From Fratercula arctica (lineage: Eukaryota > Chordata > Aves > Charadriiformes > Alcidae): DNA of 64,000 bases. Made by a program: the position numbers and the translations under genes. A model generated the notes under the pieces. That model saw only the letters and a list, made by a program, of their open reading frames with translations. It did no database searches and had not been told where the DNA came from. The stretch is from positions 31,210,727-31,274,726 of the forward strand of contig CANTUZ010000001.1 of NCBI GenBank assembly GCA_947846985.1. Reading direction: 5' to 3'. This document shows, in pieces, positions 48,015 to 64,000 of this stretch. How positions within the stretch are numbered: the stretch's first letter is position 1; each line of letters starts with the position of its first letter.

Positions 48015-48542
48015 ATCTGGATATCTATCAGAATGCTACAGTGCATCCCCCTTTCCTTGTGCAATCTCCATAAATTTGGGTTAGGTATTAAGCCAGGCTG
48101 AGCCTATGCAAACCTGAGTTACTTTAACTGGACTCACTAGAAATTTGTCTGGTCGTAGCCAAGGTCATTATCTTTTCTTATTTCTCTAAGAAAGCAAAGA
48201 AAAGGTGAACGTGTCATTTCCAAGAATGGATGTTTTTAAGGTTTGGGTTACGTTAACTCTGATCACCTTGTACTGACAGTCTGAGCCGGATGGTGGCACT
48301 CATGATCAGACAGGAAGCAGACAGAAATTTGTGTATCGTGATGGTGGAGCGTGGTATGAAGGGCGTGAAGGTGGGCTGCAAGATAAGCACCTAGGAATAT
48401 TGGGTCTTCATAGAACCGTAGAATGGTTTGGGTTGGAAGGAACCTTAAAGATCATCTAGTTCCAACCGCCTGCCATGGGCAGGGACACCTCCCACGAGAC
48501 CAGGCTGCTCAAAGCCCCATCCAGCCTGGCCTTGAACGCTTC
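48015..48542 (-). repeat. Inverted duplication, arm B (with CR1 3' end)
   Basis: The reverse complement of 37703-38230, about 99% identical. On the minus strand it reads as a CR1 3' end (about 48542-48406), then about 390 bp of non-repeat sequence identical to NUDT15 intron 2. It contains no NUDT15 exon. Homology stops abruptly at both ends: within the CR1 at 48542, and at ATCTGG at 48015. Confidence 0.95.
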
Positions 48543-49239
48543 AGTTCAGTTTGGTAATTGATGTGCTCGAGTTATTGCATGAAGATGATGTCTGAAAAAC
48601 AAAAGTTTACCAAGACGTTTTGGTTGGGATATGGTTGACACATCACATAAGGTGCCTGACCTTGAATAGGATGTGGAACAAAACAACGTGTTCTTTTGCA
48701 GTTGCTGACTTAAGTAGCAAAAAATAGAACTTCTGGATCAAAGTTGAGCCAAAAGTGTATGCCAAACTAACCTTGGGCAATTATAATGCTAAAATACACA
48801 CACCTTTGTGAATAATGAGCATGCTAATCAGGTAACGTCCCTAAACGTTTTAAACACGAGCGTAGATGCATATGTATAGTTTGTCGGAGTGAATGAATCA
48901 TGATTGACTAATCATCTATATTTTACTGTTATAAATGTTGGGCGGTTTACAACATGAGGGCTGCTGGTTGTTGTTAAAAGCACCCCATTCTGCAGAACTG
49001 AAATAAAAACAGGTATCTCTCCCACTCTGGGTGAAGAACCCTCATTTGGGGACAACACAGACACCCTGAAATACGAAAAAAAGAATTCCTTGGAGTAAAA
49101 ATACTGACAGTTTTTAAACCGTGAGGGCAGGGATGGCAGAAGGGATCTGGGGCCCTCTCCTCCCGTCTGACACACACGGGGTCGGCGTGGTTGTGGGGGG
49201 GATTACAAGCCATTTTTAGGAAGATAACCCTTTATTTTT
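48543..49239. other. Intergenic DNA upstream of SUCLA2
   Basis: AT-rich sequence with no supported gene, passing into the SUCLA2 CpG island on the right. Confidence 0.5.
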
Positions 49240-49466
49240 AAAACGAAGTCGTCGAAAGACGAGAGGCCGGGAAGGCCCCGCCTCAGTCCGCCCCGCCAGG
49301 GGGCAGCGCGGCCAGTGCGGGCACGGGCGGGGCCGCCGGAGACCATAGAGTCGCCCCTCCCCTCCGCGCCGCGGGCAGGTTGTCATTGAGGGAGCGGCGT
49401 GGCGCGAGCTTTTCCTGCTCCGCCCCGTCCCCTCTGGCCCCCCCGGCCCGCCCCGCCTCGGTGGTG

Positions 49467-49476
49467 GCGCATGCGC
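49467..49476. promoter_or_regulatory. NRF1 palindrome just upstream of SUCLA2
   Basis: GCGCATGCGC within TGGCGCATGCGCGC, about 40 bp 5' of the SUCLA2 start codon. NRF1 is an established activator of nuclear genes for mitochondrial proteins, so the site suits this gene. Binding is inferred. Confidence 0.65.
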
Positions 49477-49514
49477 GCTGGCAGGGGCACCTGAGGGCGA
49501 AGGGGGCTCAAGCC

Positions 49515-64000
<14,486 letters not shown>

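Noticed and set aside
48240..48420. Possible duplicated NUDT15 exon or pseudogene at 48 kb
   Set aside because: The segment is a copy of intron 2 and CR1 sequence only; neither exon 2 nor exon 3 is included, so it is not a NUDT15 pseudogene.

Overview
This window looks like ordinary nuclear DNA from a bird. The main evidence is several copies of the 3' end of avian-type CR1 LINEs, with their diagnostic ending (a 'ttggactagatgatctccag' or 'ttggaactagatgatcttta' type segment, then 'gtcccttccaaccc', then a short 'ttctatgattct' type tail). Compact intron-exon genes with CpG-island promoters agree with this. I cannot name the species. I found no prokaryotic, plasmid, phage or viral gene system.

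Three protein-coding genes are supported, in the order MED4 (+), NUDT15 (-), SUCLA2 (+). These three are also neighbours on human chromosome 13. MED4 (24359-32806 coding, seven exons, 262 aa) is complete and encodes a Mediator middle-module subunit. NUDT15 (38917 down to 37319, three exons, 162 aa) is complete and encodes a Nudix nucleotide diphosphatase with an intact Nudix box. SUCLA2 (from 49515, exons 1-4 visible, first 178 residues) encodes the ATP-forming beta subunit of mitochondrial succinyl-CoA synthetase and runs off the right edge. Every junction used is GT..AG, and all exon phases add up to open frames. MED4 and NUDT15 are convergent; NUDT15 and SUCLA2 are divergent, with about 10.6 kb between their start codons.

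Region by region: 1 to about 24.0 kb is intergenic, with one pentanucleotide microsatellite, one CR1 copy and faint ancient repeat relics. 24.0-33.4 kb is the MED4 promoter island and gene. 33.4-36 kb is the gap between convergent gene ends, with an old LINE relic. 36-39.2 kb is NUDT15 and its CpG island. 39.2-49.2 kb is repeat-rich intergenic DNA. 49.2-64 kb is the SUCLA2 promoter island and 5' half, including a 10.3-kb intron 2 with an old antisense CR1 relic.

No undescribed biological system is evident. The strongest unexpected structure is a recent, roughly 99% identical, 528-bp inverted duplication. It joins part of a CR1 3' end in NUDT15 intron 2, plus about 390 bp of its single-copy-looking flank, to a second copy 10 kb away near 48.0-48.5 kb. 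Other points worth checking are a 39-T homopolymer abutting the MED4 exon 6 acceptor, a perfect 24-bp palindrome in SUCLA2 intron 2, a pair of diverged direct repeats near 40-41 kb, a G-rich block just upstream of SUCLA2 exon 3, and NRF1-like motifs in all three promoters. All identifications were made by eye from sequence and family knowledge; no database search was run.
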